Part shown: positions 44,723 through 54,099 of the stretch, in pieces | How positions within the stretch are numbered: position 1 is the first letter of the stretch | Layout of the letters: every line of letters begins with the position of its first letter | Source: JALSRD01 sp964476595 | GTDB taxonomy: Bacteria > Desulfobacterota > Desulfobacteria > Desulfobacterales > JALSRD01 | Assembly (NCBI GenBank): GCA_964476595.1 | Contig: CAYZCL010000090.1 | Location: forward strand, 1 to 64,000 | Reading direction: 5' to 3' | DNA length: 64,000 bases | Notes under the pieces: generated by a model | Told to the model about the DNA's origin: nothing | Databases searched by the model: none | The model's input: the letters and a program-made list of their open reading frames with translations, nothing else | Translations under genes and position numbers: made by a program

Positions 44723-46204
44723 ATGCCCATCGTTTATGCCGGATTTCCTTATCTTTCCATCATTCTGCTGACCTGCGTGGCGGGGCTGCTGACCATCCTG
44801 TTCATTCCCGCCGAACAGACGCGGTGGATCAAGCGGGTCAGCGCGGTGTGCGCCGGGGTGACCCTGGCGGTCAGCCTGTACCTCTTCGTGGCCTACGACC
44901 ACGCCGGCGGCGGGTGGCAGTTCGCCGAGAAGACGGCCTGGGTGCCGCAGCTGGGCATCAGCTACTTCAACGCCGTGGACGGCTTCAGCCTGCCCATGCT
45001 GCTGCTCACGGGCATCGTCTTTTTCACCGGCGTGCTGACCATGTGGGAACTGGAGCTGCGGGTCAAGGAGTTCTTCGCCCTCATCATCCTGCTGGTCACC
45101 GGCGTTTTCGGGCTGTTCATGAGCCTGGACCTGTTCTTCATCTTCGTGTGGTTCGACGTCTCCCTGTTTCCCATGTACCTGCTCATCGCCGTGTGGGGCA
45201 GCACGCGCAGGGAATACGCGGCCATGAAGCTGACGCTGTACCTGCTGGCCGGCAGCGCCCTGATCCTGCCGGGCATCGTCTACCTGGTGGTCAAGTCCGG
45301 CATGTTCACCTTCGACCTGACGGTGCTCATGGCGCCGGGGACGTTTACCCCTTTCCAGCAGAAGCTGGCCTTTTTCCTGTTTTACATCGGCTTCGGCATC
45401 CTGGCGGCGGTGTGGCCCTTCCACACCTGGTCGCCGGTGGGCCACGTGGCGGCGCCCACGGCCGTGAGCATGATCCACGCCGGCGTGCTCATGAAAATCG
45501 GGGCCTTCGGCATCCTGCGCCTGGGCATGTTCCTGTGCCCCGTGGGCTGGCGGTACTGGGCGCCGCTGATGGCGCTGCTGGCCACTGTGGGCATCGTCTA
45601 CGGCGTGCTGGCGGGCCTGCGCCAGACGGACCTGAAGTACGTCATCGGCTACTCCAGCGTGTCGCACATGGGCGTGGTGGGCCTGGGCCTGGCCACCATG
45701 ACGGTCAGCGGGCTCAACGGCGCCGTGTTCCAGATGTTCGCCCACGGCGTGATGACGGCTCTGTTTTTCTCGTCGGTGGGTTATATCTACGACCGCACCC
45801 ACACCAAGGCCATCGCCGAGCTGGGCGGGCTCAGCCGCAGCATGCCGCTGGCCGCGGGCTTTTTCATCGTGGCCGCCCTGGCCGGCATCGGGGTCCCCTG
45901 CCTGGCCAGTTTCTGGGCCGAACTGCTGGTCTTCATCGCGGCCTTTAAAGTCTATCCGGTCTACGCCGCATTCGCGGTCGGCGCACTGGCGATCAGCGCC
46001 CTGTTCATGCTGCGCGTGGTGCAGCGCACCTGCTACGGGCCGCCCGCCGAACGCGTCGCGCAGCTGCCGGACATCCCGCCCGGGCTGGCCGTGCCGCGGG
46101 CCATCCTGGTGTCGGTCATCGTGCTCTTCGGCCTGTTTCCCTCGCTGATGTACAACCTGATTCAGACGGCTTCGATCCCGTTCATAGGCAGGCTGCCATG
46201 GTAA
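44723..46204 (+). CDS. nuoM: NADH-quinone oxidoreductase subunit M
   Basis: 493 residues, 14 membrane helices. FVWFDVSLFPMYLLIAVWG carries the coupling acidic residue at the place of the usual Glu (EVSLIPMY becomes DVSLFPMY). AVWPFHTWSPVGHVAAPTAVSM and GYSSVSHMGVVGLGL are typical. The conserved loop-helix Lys lies in LRQTDLKYVIGYSS. It overlaps nuoN by 7 bases. Confidence 0.93.
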   Translation: MPIVYAGFPYLSIILLTCVAGLLTILFIPAEQTRWIKRVSAVCAGVTLAVSLYLFVAYDHAGGGWQFAEKTAWVPQLGISYFNAVDGFSLPMLLLTGIVFFTGVLTMWELELRVKEFFALIILLVTGVFGLFMSLDLFFIFVWFDVSLFPMYLLIAVWGSTRREYAAMKLTLYLLAGSALILPGIVYLVVKSGMFTFDLTVLMAPGTFTPFQQKLAFFLFYIGFGILAAVWPFHTWSPVGHVAAPTAVSMIHAGVLMKIGAFGILRLGMFLCPVGWRYWAPLMALLATVGIVYGVLAGLRQTDLKYVIGYSSVSHMGVVGLGLATMTVSGLNGAVFQMFAHGVMTALFFSSVGYIYDRTHTKAIAELGGLSRSMPLAAGFFIVAALAGIGVPCLASFWAELLVFIAAFKVYPVYAAFAVGALAISALFMLRVVQRTCYGPPAERVAQLPDIPPGLAVPRAILVSVIVLFGLFPSLMYNLIQTASIPFIGRLPW

Positions 46205-47619
46205 ACTGGATGACCTTCAGCCCCGAGCTTTTCTACGGTCTCGTCATGACGGCGGTGTTCATGGTGCTGTGCCTGGTGCCGGCCAACCCCCGCCGGGACC
46301 ACGCCACGGCGCTGATCCTGGCCGCCGTGGGATTGGCCGTCACTATGGGCGCCACGGGGATGCGCGGCGACCTGTTCGTCGACACCTACCGCGTGGACCT
46401 GTTCTCGCAGGTCTTCAAGGTCATGCTGTCGCTGGGCCTGCTGCTGGTGGTGCTGCTGTGCAGCGAGCTTGCGGGCGTGGACGAGAAGCGCCACGCCCTG
46501 GTCTACCTGCTGCTGTCGCTGTGCACGCTGGCCATGATGATGCTGGTCAGCGCCGTCAACCTGATCACCATCTACGTGGCGCTGGAACTCTCCAGTTACT
46601 GCCTGTACGTGCTGGTCTTCCTGCGAAAGGGACAGGCGCGCAGCGCCCGGACCGCCATCCGCTATTTTCTGATCGGGGCCTCGGCCTCGGCGGTGATGCT
46701 CTTCGGACTGGCGCTGATCTACGGCGCGGCCCGCACCACCAGTGTGGTCGGGCTCTCCGCCGCCCTGCCGCAGTTGATATCCCGGCCGGAGGTGCTCACC
46801 GGCCTGCTGCTGGTGTTGGGCGGCTTCTTCTTCAAGCTGGCTCTGTTCCCCTTCCATTTCTGGGCGCCCGACGTCTACGAGGGAGCCGCCAACCAGGTGG
46901 CGGCCTACGTCGCCACGGCCTCCAAGGCGGCCACGGTGGCCGTGCTCATCCGCGTGGTCGCCATGGCCGGCGACGGCAGCCTCCCGCTGGTGCGCGCCCT
47001 GGCCGCGCTGGCCATCGTCTCCATGACGGTGGGCAACCTGACGGCCATCGTGCAAAAGGATTTCAAGCGCATGCTGGCCTACTCCACCATCGCCCACGGC
47101 GGCTACATCCTGCTGGGCATCCTGAGCATGAGCCCCGAGGGGTTCAGTGCGGCGGTTTTCTACGCCTTCACCGTGCTGGTGCTCAAGTTCAGCTGTTTCT
47201 TCGTGCTGATCAAGGTGGCGGCCGACGGCGCCAATCTCTCCATCGACGGCCTGGCCGGTCTGCACCGTCGCAGCCCGCTGCTGGCCATGGTGCTGATGAT
47301 GGCCCTGTTCGCCCTGGCCGGCATCCCGCCGACCATCGGCTTTACCGGCAAGCTGTTCATCTTCACGGCCGTCATGGCCAAAGGGCACCTGGTGCTGGTG
47401 CTCATCGCCATGTTCAACGTGGTCGTTTCACTCTACTACTACCTGCTGGCCATCAAGGCGGCCTACCTGACCGAGCCGGCGGACGATCTTCCGGCCATCC
47501 GGCTTTCGCCGGGTGAACGCCTCCTGGCCGGCGCCCTGGTGGCCGTCACGGTGTGTGCCGGCATCTTCCCGGCCCCCCTGCTGGACCTGGCCGAAGCGGC
47601 CGTACGGTCGGTGATGTAG
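46198..47619 (+). CDS. nuoN: NADH-quinone oxidoreductase subunit N
   Basis: 473 residues, 14 membrane helices, third antiporter-like subunit. VALELSSYCLYVLVFLRKG holds the conserved Glu; FKLALFPFHFWAPDVYEGA, KDFKRMLAYSTIAHGGYILL and GIPPTIGFTGKLFIF are diagnostic. Last gene of the operon. No clear terminator was found in the following 260 bases. Confidence 0.94.
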   Translation: MVNWMTFSPELFYGLVMTAVFMVLCLVPANPRRDHATALILAAVGLAVTMGATGMRGDLFVDTYRVDLFSQVFKVMLSLGLLLVVLLCSELAGVDEKRHALVYLLLSLCTLAMMMLVSAVNLITIYVALELSSYCLYVLVFLRKGQARSARTAIRYFLIGASASAVMLFGLALIYGAARTTSVVGLSAALPQLISRPEVLTGLLLVLGGFFFKLALFPFHFWAPDVYEGAANQVAAYVATASKAATVAVLIRVVAMAGDGSLPLVRALAALAIVSMTVGNLTAIVQKDFKRMLAYSTIAHGGYILLGILSMSPEGFSAAVFYAFTVLVLKFSCFFVLIKVAADGANLSIDGLAGLHRRSPLLAMVLMMALFALAGIPPTIGFTGKLFIFTAVMAKGHLVLVLIAMFNVVVSLYYYLLAIKAAYLTEPADDLPAIRLSPGERLLAGALVAVTVCAGIFPAPLLDLAEAAVRSVM

Positions 47620-47740
47620 GCACGGCATGTCCGCCGGAGAGGAGGAGTGGCGGCAGGCAGTGGCCGGTTTGGTCGCCGCCGGGGACGAGGCTGGTGCACG
47701 CCGACCGTTGCGAATGGGCTTATTCACAATTCAAGGTTTG

Positions 47741-47790
47741 ACCCCTATCACCCTATCAACCCCTATCACCCCTATCACCTATTTATAGAT
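47741..47790 (+). repeat. Short tandem repeat, ACCCCTATC unit
   Basis: About four to five copies of a 8-10-base unit (ACCCCTATC and variants ACCCTATCA) run head to tail between nuoN and the next gene, just upstream of a candidate promoter. Confidence 0.8.
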
Positions 47791-47819
47791 TGACAGACGG
47801 CCACCTGCATCGATAGATG
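47790..47819 (+). promoter_or_regulatory. Candidate promoter for the membrane-protein gene
   Basis: TTGACA at 47790-47795, 18 bp, TAGATG at 47814-47819. The tandem repeat abuts the -35 element. Confidence 0.4.
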
Positions 47820-47880
47820 TGATGGACATTGCGGAATGTTCACCTACCGAACAACAGGAAGTAACAAGGAGATTGCACAC

Positions 47881-48489
47881 ATGAACTTCAAACACCATCT
47901 GGAAAGAGCCTGGCGCCTGACCATCGATAATCTCGTGCCGTTGATCCTGATGACGCTGGTAATGGTGGTGGTCAGTTTCCTGACCCTGGGCATCCTGGCC
48001 ATGGTGACCCTGGCCGGATACACCAAATCCATACTGTTGATGGTGCGTTCCGGGCGTGAACCCAGAATCGGCGACATCTTTTCGGAAATGCGGCTGTTCC
48101 TGCCCCTGCTGGGCTACAGCGTCGTCGTGGTCATCGTCACGAGTATCGGTTTTGCACTGCTCTTCATCCCGGGGATCATCCTGGCCTGCGCCATCGCCTG
48201 GGCCAGCCTGTACATGCTTCCGCTGATGGTGGACCGGGGCATGGGGGTGGTCGAGGCTTTCAAGGAGAGTTTCCGCATCGTCAGTTCCCGCGAGGACATC
48301 ATGGACCACATCGTGCTGTTGATCCTGCTGGTGGGCATCTCGGCGGTGGGCAGCTCGGTGTTCATCGGCTGGCTGTTCACCCAGCCCTTTGCCATGATCC
48401 TGCTGATCTCGGCCTACGAGGAGAAAGTCGCCGGGACGGGGGCCTCACCTGCGCAAGCGGCGCCCCCCTCCACGCCCGGGAAGAATTGA
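47881..48489 (+). CDS. Integral membrane protein of unknown function (DUF975/YciC-like)
   Basis: 202 residues with about five hydrophobic segments (LVPLILMTLVMVVVSFLTLG, LLGYSVVVVIVTSIGFALLF and others) and polar loops including RSGREPRIGDIFSEM and MGVVEAFKESFRIVS. The alternation of paired helices and the FKESFRI loop recall DUF975/YciC-type proteins; the role is unknown. A Pro/Ala tail ends it. Start at the ATG 47881 with AAGGAG; the open frame upstream is unlikely. Own promoter candidate and a strong terminator. Confidence 0.82.
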   Translation: MNFKHHLERAWRLTIDNLVPLILMTLVMVVVSFLTLGILAMVTLAGYTKSILLMVRSGREPRIGDIFSEMRLFLPLLGYSVVVVIVTSIGFALLFIPGIILACAIAWASLYMLPLMVDRGMGVVEAFKESFRIVSSREDIMDHIVLLILLVGISAVGSSVFIGWLFTQPFAMILLISAYEEKVAGTGASPAQAAPPSTPGKN

Positions 48490-48533
48490 AGTCCAGGCGA
48501 GAAACTTCCGCCTGCAAACCGGTTTGTGATCGG

Positions 48534-48575
48534 CACCGGGCGTCGAACGACTCTCGTCGACGCCCGGTGTTTTTT
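48534..48575 (+). terminator. Rho-independent terminator
   Basis: A perfect 13-bp stem (48534-48546 with 48557-48569) with a 10-base loop is followed by six Ts. It ends the plus-strand membrane-protein gene, 45 bases past its stop. Confidence 0.92.
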
Positions 48576-48588
48576 ACATGAGCCGGCT

Positions 48589-49425
48589 TCAGCCTTCCAG
48601 CACGGCGCCCACGGTGCCGAAGAAAAAGCGCGGCCCCAGTCTGGCATGCAGCAGCGAGGCCTTCTCCAGGCCCGTGCAGTGGGACACGCCCAGGCGTTCG
48701 ATCTGGAACCGGTCGATGACCTTGACCGTTTCGTCGAACTGCTCGTCGCTGGAGAATCCCAGGTGGGTCCCGCCGATGACGGCGACGATACGGTCGCGTT
48801 TGAGCTGATCGATGGCGTAGTTGAGGATGTTGATCATGCCGGCGTGGGCGCAGCCCAGCACGATCACCAGCCCCCGGTCGGTGTCGACGATCATGGACAG
48901 GTCGTCGTGCAGCGGGTCGGGCTGGATCTTGCGCCCGTCATCGGTGATCATGGTCATGTTGGGATCACCCTTTTCAAAGGCGCTCTCGCGCGGCACCTCG
49001 CCGGTCAGATACACGCCGGGCCCGACTTCCACCATTTCCGTGCCCAGTTTGAAACGGGCCCCCAGCGACTCCAGGTACCCCCGCCGAAAGGGGATGCCGA
49101 TGTCGCGGGTGACGTCCCCCTTGGTCCAGATGCGCCGGGCGAACATCCCGGTGTGGCCGTAGACGTCCACCGGCCCCCGGTGTTTCAGCACCGCCGGCAG
49201 TCCGCCGGTGTGATCGTAGTGGCCGTGGCTGATCATGACGGCCCCGATGGTGCGCAGGTCCTTTTTGAGGGCCATCGAATTCTGAATGACGCCGTAGCCC
49301 TGGCCGGTGTCGAACAGGTAGTTGCCGGCATCCGTCTCCACGAAACAGGCGAAACCGTGCTCTCCGATGACATCGAAGGGCACGCCAACCGAATTCTCAC
49401 ACAGGATGGTCAATCGCGCTTTCAT
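48589..49425 (-). CDS. Metallo-beta-lactamase-fold hydrolase (MJ0301/dihydropterin-type)
   Basis: 278 residues. Metal motif SHGHYDHTGG (H-x-H-x-D-H), a later His in GCAHAGMINIL and an HC ending SHCTGLEKA. The N-terminus ILCENSVGVPFDVIGEHGF and the GQGYGVIQNS stretch match the archaeal and bacterial group related to MJ0301, annotated as a dihydropterin-linked aminobenzene phosphate synthase in methanopterin work. In bacteria the substrate is not established. Strong ribosome site AGGAGGA. Confidence 0.85.
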   Translation of the reverse strand: MKARLTILCENSVGVPFDVIGEHGFACFVETDAGNYLFDTGQGYGVIQNSMALKKDLRTIGAVMISHGHYDHTGGLPAVLKHRGPVDVYGHTGMFARRIWTKGDVTRDIGIPFRRGYLESLGARFKLGTEMVEVGPGVYLTGEVPRESAFEKGDPNMTMITDDGRKIQPDPLHDDLSMIVDTDRGLVIVLGCAHAGMINILNYAIDQLKRDRIVAVIGGTHLGFSSDEQFDETVKVIDRFQIERLGVSHCTGLEKASLLHARLGPRFFFGTVGAVLEG

Positions 49426-49870
49426 ACCCGTCCTCCTCTCTGCCGAGGCATTCCACCCCCGCTCCCACGGGGTTTATCTTAGCCCCCGACCCGGCAGGAA
49501 TCAAGCCTCTTATGCTCCGTTTCTTTCTCACCCCCCGCCGCACGCGCAGGCCGGCCCCCCCACGACCGGAAAACCAGATCAACGCGGGTAGCATAATCCA
49601 CAGGGGCGGTCCAGCGGCGTCTACGCTTCGTGAGCCTCGGCAGGGACGCACCGGCCGGGAAACGTAAATTTCTTGACAAGATGAGCGGCTTCATCTACCA
49701 CTTTGTTTCCGGTGAAAACATATCTTCCATGTCAATCCTCGGGTTTCCGCCTGCCTGCATCGTGAACAATCGGGAAGCAGCGAAATCGCGTACCCTACCC
49801 GCTCCCTGCCGGGCCGCTACCAAGACGTGCCGTGGAGGGATCGCAAACCCATGAACAAGGACCGCACGCC
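49426..49870. other. Divergent intergenic region, hydrolase and malyl-CoA-lyase-like genes
   Basis: 445 bases. It contains the minus-strand promoter at 49476-49504 and a weak plus-strand pair (TTGACA 49673-49678, 17 bp, TACCAC). No gene supported; short frames have no recognisable sequence. Confidence 0.5.
49476..49504 (-). promoter_or_regulatory. Sigma-70-type promoter of the MBL-fold gene
   Basis: On the minus strand: TTGATT (49504-49499), 17 bp, TAAGAT (49481-49476), 51 bases before the ATG. Confidence 0.6.
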
Positions 49871-50806
49871 ATGACGGCACCCAGAAGATCGATTCTCTCG
49901 GTTCCCGGGCACCGCCCCGGAATGCACCAAAAGGCCAGCCAAAGCACGGCTGACGTAGTCATGCTGGACCTGGAGGACAGCGTACCGCTGGACGCCAAAC
50001 CGGTCGCCCGGAAAAGGGTCGTCGAGGCCCTCAACAATCTGGATTGGGGGGAAAAAACGGTCACGGTGCGTATTAACGGCTTTGACACCCCTTTCGGTTT
50101 CCGGGACTTGCTGGAAGTAGTCCAAAAGGCCGGCGGGGCTCTTTCTTCCGTGGTGATCCCCAAGGTAGACGATCCGGCGGACATCCACTGCGCCAGCCGC
50201 CTGCTGGACGGTATCGAGATGGAGTACGGCGGCGGCACACCCACTGACATCGAGGCCACCATCGAATCGGCCCGTGGCATGCAGAACATCGCCGCCATCG
50301 CCGCCGCCAGCCCGCGCCTGGTTAGCCTCGTTTTCGGGATCGCCGACTACTCGGCCTCCATCGGCGCCCGGCTGGTGTCCATCTCGGGCCACGGCGAGGC
50401 CGAAGAGCAGATTTACCCCGGCCATCGCTGGAATTTCGCCCTCGGCCGCCTGGTGATGGCGGCCAAAGCCCGCGACCTGCTGGCCATCGACGCCCCTTAC
50501 GGCAATTTCCGGGATCCTGACGGCCTGGAGCGGGCCGCCTCCATCTCCTGCGCTCTGGGTTGCGACGGGAAATGGGCCATCCATCCCGACCAGATCGAAA
50601 CCATCAACCGGGTGTTCTCACCGTCCGCCCAAGAGATCGCCCGGGCCCGGAAAATCCTGAACGCCTGGGAGACCGCCCGAGAGCAGGGTCTGGGCGCGGC
50701 GGCCGTGGACGGCCGCATGATTGACCAGGCCACCGTGCGCATGGCACAACGCTTATGGAACCAAGCCCTGCAGATGGGGCTTGCCCAACCGGTCTTAAAA
50801 TCGTGA
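49871..50806 (+). CDS. HpcH/HpaI-family lyase, malyl-CoA lyase / CitE-like
   Basis: 311 residues, TIM barrel. VVMLDLEDSVP, VRINGFDTPFGFRDL (CoA-phosphate Arg), DIEATIESARGMQNI (metal Glu) and FGIADYSASIGAR (metal Asp) are the motifs of the citrate lyase beta / malyl-CoA lyase superfamily. The GKWAIHPDQIETINRVFSP end is also typical. The ADYSASIGAR form suggests malyl-CoA or methylmalyl-CoA lyase more than CitE. No citrate lyase partner genes lie nearby. AAGGA 10 bases before the ATG supports this start. Confidence 0.82.
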   Translation: MTAPRRSILSVPGHRPGMHQKASQSTADVVMLDLEDSVPLDAKPVARKRVVEALNNLDWGEKTVTVRINGFDTPFGFRDLLEVVQKAGGALSSVVIPKVDDPADIHCASRLLDGIEMEYGGGTPTDIEATIESARGMQNIAAIAAASPRLVSLVFGIADYSASIGARLVSISGHGEAEEQIYPGHRWNFALGRLVMAAKARDLLAIDAPYGNFRDPDGLERAASISCALGCDGKWAIHPDQIETINRVFSPSAQEIARARKILNAWETAREQGLGAAAVDGRMIDQATVRMAQRLWNQALQMGLAQPVLKS

Positions 50807-50834
50807 ACCTACCGCCAACCATAAGGTGTGATCG

Positions 50835-53800
50835 ATGAAAATTGTCATCCGCATCGTCATGACGACACTGTTGTTGGCTATCGGGGCCGTTTCTCCGGCC
50901 GCAGCGGCCGCTTCCGGCGTCAACATCGACGTAGAGCGCTTCACCCTGGAAAACGGCATGCAGTTCCTGGTGGTCGAAAGACACGCCAGCCCCCAGGTGG
51001 CCTGCCGCATCGCCATACGGGCGGGATCGGCCCTGGAGGACACCGGCAAGACCGGTATCGCCCACATGCTCGAGCACATGATGTTCAAGGGGACCAAGAA
51101 CTTCGGCACCCTGGACTACCGCAAGGACGAGAAACTGCAGCAGCAGATCGAAGCGGCCTACCAGGTGATCTTGGCCGAGAAGGACAAGCGCCACCCCGAC
51201 CGGAAGATCATCGACCAGAAACTGGCCGAAATGGCCGAGCTGCGCCGGCAGGTGCAGGCCATCTACGTGCCCCAGGCCTTCTCGGCGCAGCTGGGCAAAA
51301 ACGGCGCCGTGAACATCAACGCCTTCACCACCAAGGACCAAACCCAGTACATGGCCTCCGTGCCCTCGGACATGCTCGAGCAGTGGTTCTCCATCATCAG
51401 CGAGCAGCTGTTCGAGCCCTCCTGGAGAGAATTCTACGTGGAGCGCGAAGTGGTGCAGCGCGAGTGGGCCTTCCGCTACGTGAACAATCCCGGCGGGGCA
51501 GCCTGGCTGGACCTGAACGCCACGGCCTACAACGCCCACCCCTACCGCAACCCGACCATCGGCTGGCCGTCGGACATGGCCCGTTTCTCCACCACCGACG
51601 CCATCGCCTTCCACAAGCGCTACTACAACCCCACCGACGCGGTATGCGTCCTGGTGGGGGACGTCACCGTGGCCGAGGTCAAACGGCTGGCGGAGATCTA
51701 CTTTCCCCGCTACCCGACCGGCAAACGCGCCCCGGAGAGGGTGACCGACGAACCCGTTCAGCAGGGGCCGCGGCGCAGCGTGCGCTACCTGCCCGGGGCC
51801 CGCACGCCCCTGGTGCGCATGGGGTACCACGGCGCCCCCATGGGCAGCCGCGAATTCTACGCCCTGGACGTGGCCACCATGCTGCTGTCGTCTGGCCGCA
51901 GCGCCCGAATCACCCAGGACATCGTCGAGAAGGGGCTGGCCGTGTCGGCCTGGGCCGGCAATCCCGACAACCGCTACGGCACCCTGTTCATCATGGGCGG
52001 AACCCCCAACGAGCCGCCGGGAATCCAGCCGGCAAAGGGCGACGAAGCCGCCCGGCGGAAGGCCTATGTCGACGCCTGCCGGCAACTGGAAAATCTTCTG
52101 GCCGACCAGGTAAAACGCCTGCAAACCGACCTGGCCAGTGCCGGAGAGCTGGCGCGCGTCAAAAAACTCAACCGGCGGGATTTTCTCGACCGGCTGCGCG
52201 ACAACGGTTCCCTGGCCCAGAGCCTGGCCACCCTGGAAGTCCAAATCGGCTGGCACTACCTGCTCGACTACCTGCAGCAGATCGACAAGGTCACCGCCGA
52301 AGAGGTGCGTGAAGCCGCGCGCAAGTACCTGCGCCCCGACAACCTGACCAGCGTCTACGTGATCCCCGGCGGCAGGCCGGCCCACCCGCCCCAGCAGTAC
52401 TCGGAGATCCGCAACGTGGGCGGCGCGGCCGCGGCAAGCCTCAAGAAGCCGGCGTCGCTGGAGAACCACTCCATCTACCCGACGCCCAAGGGCTGGAAAC
52501 ACCCCCTGTCCTTCGAACGCCATCCCAAGCGCATCAAGTATCCCCCCGCGGCCCGCTGGAAGTCCGGTGAGACCACCGTGTTTTTCCTGCCCGACCACGA
52601 ATTGCCGCTGGTGGAGCTGACGCTGCTGGTCAAGGCCGGCAGCGTGGACGTGCCGGACGACAAGGCCGGCCTGGCGGCACTGCTCAACCAGTGCCTGATC
52701 CGGGGCGGCACCGCCGAACACGACCCGCGGGCCATGGCCCTGGTGCTGGACGACAACGCCATCCGCATGTCCGTGGATGTCGGACAGGAAGCCACCCGCA
52801 TCCGGCTGTCGGTGCTCAAGGGCGACTGGCAAAAGGGGCTGTCGCTGCTCGCGGAGGTGCTCACCGCGCCGGCCTTCGACGCCGGCATCCTGAAGGTCGC
52901 CAAGTCCCAGGAAATCACGGCGCTCCGGCGCCAGGGGGGCAATGCCCAGTCCGTGGCCTTTCGCGAACTGATGATCCGCCATTTCAAGGGGCACGTCTAC
53001 GGCCGCGACCCCCTGGCCGCGCTGCAGACCATCCCCGGGCTCACCCGGCAGGACCTCTCCGATTTCGTCCGCCGCTACCTGGTGCCGGCCAACATGGTGG
53101 CCGCCGTGGCCGGCGACATGGACGAGGCCGACGTGCGCAGCAGCCTGGACGCCTTTTTCAAGGGACTCCCGGACACCCCGGCGCCGGGTCGCGACCTGCC
53201 GCTGCCGCCTGCCACGCCGCCGGTGCTGACGGTCGTCGACAAACCGGGCCAGGTACAGTCCCAGGTGTTCATGGCGCTGCCCGGCCTGCGCCGCACCCAG
53301 CCCGGCTACTGGCAGAACAGCCTGCTGATGAATATCTTCGGCGGCACCGACTCCCTGATGTACACGCGCCTGCGCGACGACCTGGGCCTGGTGTACTCGG
53401 CCTGGTTCACCCAGACCTACAAGTGGAAGGCCGGCCTGCTGGTGGGCTACATCGGCTGCAAGGCCGACAAGACCGCCCTGGCCATCGCCGAGACCCTCAA
53501 GATCATGCGCGGCCTGCGTCGCGAGGTCCCCGAGCAGCAGTTCCGGCAGAAACGCCTGGACGCGCTCAACAGCTTCGTCTTCAACGTGGACACGCCCCAG
53601 GACCTGGTGGTGACCTACGGAAGCTATTTCCTGCGCAAGGAACCGCTGGACACCCTTGAGCGCATCCAGACGGCCTTTCTCGATGCCACGCCCGAGACGC
53701 TCAAACAGCTGGCCGACCGGCTGTTGGACCCGGGAAAGGTGCAGGTCGTGGTGGTCACCGACCTGGGCACCCCGGTGGCCGGTCAGGAGAACGGCGCCAC

Positions 53801-53870
53801 CGTGGGCGATGCACTGCGTCAACTGGCCCAACGCGAGGGATTGCCTTTTGACGAGGCGCCTTTGCGCTGA
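50835..53870 (+). CDS. M16 zinc peptidase with two tandem units, exported
   Basis: 1011 residues: signal peptide about 1-26 (TTLLLAIGAVSPAAAAA), then two M16 units (about 30-480 and 530-1000). The first carries the inverted zinc motif H-x-x-E-H at 77-81 (HMLEHMMFKG); the third ligand is likely a Glu in YVEREVVQREW (203-210). That spacing is about 50 residues longer than usual because of a charged helical insert (about 95-145). The second unit has no H-x-x-E-H and keeps the LRDDLGLVYSAW substrate-binding region near 860. Active and inactive halves are thus fused, as in pitrilysin-type peptidases. It probably degrades peptides in the periplasm. It lies 28 bases after the lyase gene. Confidence 0.9.
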   Translation: MKIVIRIVMTTLLLAIGAVSPAAAAASGVNIDVERFTLENGMQFLVVERHASPQVACRIAIRAGSALEDTGKTGIAHMLEHMMFKGTKNFGTLDYRKDEKLQQQIEAAYQVILAEKDKRHPDRKIIDQKLAEMAELRRQVQAIYVPQAFSAQLGKNGAVNINAFTTKDQTQYMASVPSDMLEQWFSIISEQLFEPSWREFYVEREVVQREWAFRYVNNPGGAAWLDLNATAYNAHPYRNPTIGWPSDMARFSTTDAIAFHKRYYNPTDAVCVLVGDVTVAEVKRLAEIYFPRYPTGKRAPERVTDEPVQQGPRRSVRYLPGARTPLVRMGYHGAPMGSREFYALDVATMLLSSGRSARITQDIVEKGLAVSAWAGNPDNRYGTLFIMGGTPNEPPGIQPAKGDEAARRKAYVDACRQLENLLADQVKRLQTDLASAGELARVKKLNRRDFLDRLRDNGSLAQSLATLEVQIGWHYLLDYLQQIDKVTAEEVREAARKYLRPDNLTSVYVIPGGRPAHPPQQYSEIRNVGGAAAASLKKPASLENHSIYPTPKGWKHPLSFERHPKRIKYPPAARWKSGETTVFFLPDHELPLVELTLLVKAGSVDVPDDKAGLAALLNQCLIRGGTAEHDPRAMALVLDDNAIRMSVDVGQEATRIRLSVLKGDWQKGLSLLAEVLTAPAFDAGILKVAKSQEITALRRQGGNAQSVAFRELMIRHFKGHVYGRDPLAALQTIPGLTRQDLSDFVRRYLVPANMVAAVAGDMDEADVRSSLDAFFKGLPDTPAPGRDLPLPPATPPVLTVVDKPGQVQSQVFMALPGLRRTQPGYWQNSLLMNIFGGTDSLMYTRLRDDLGLVYSAWFTQTYKWKAGLLVGYIGCKADKTALAIAETLKIMRGLRREVPEQQFRQKRLDALNSFVFNVDTPQDLVVTYGSYFLRKEPLDTLERIQTAFLDATPETLKQLADRLLDPGKVQVVVVTDLGTPVAGQENGATVGDALRQLAQREGLPFDEAPLR

Positions 53871-53940
53871 TGCCGATGGGACGGCGGCGGGCGCGGGCCT
53901 CCCCCGGTGCGCCGGCCACCGCCGAAGCCGTGGAATTTGC

Positions 53941-53967
53941 GACCCGCGTGCCCTGCAGGCGCGGGTC
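53941..53967. other. Small hairpin after the M16 peptidase gene
   Basis: GACCCGCG (53941-53948) and CGCGGGTC (53960-53967) can pair. No T-run follows, so it is a weak candidate for a transcript end. Confidence 0.3.
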
Positions 53968-54099
53968 ATCGCTGCGCCGGTGGTGCCTGCCCGACGGCGA
54001 GGTGCGGAAAATCATGCGCCGTTCCGCCGACGACGTCGTCTCCCCGGACGAGAACGGCACCCGGGCCGGATCGATTCCCGTAATCATCAGGAGATCTTC

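Noticed and set aside
47741..47790. CRISPR array
   Set aside because: Units are 8-10 bases with no spacers; a simple tandem repeat, not repeat-spacer architecture, and no cas genes are near.
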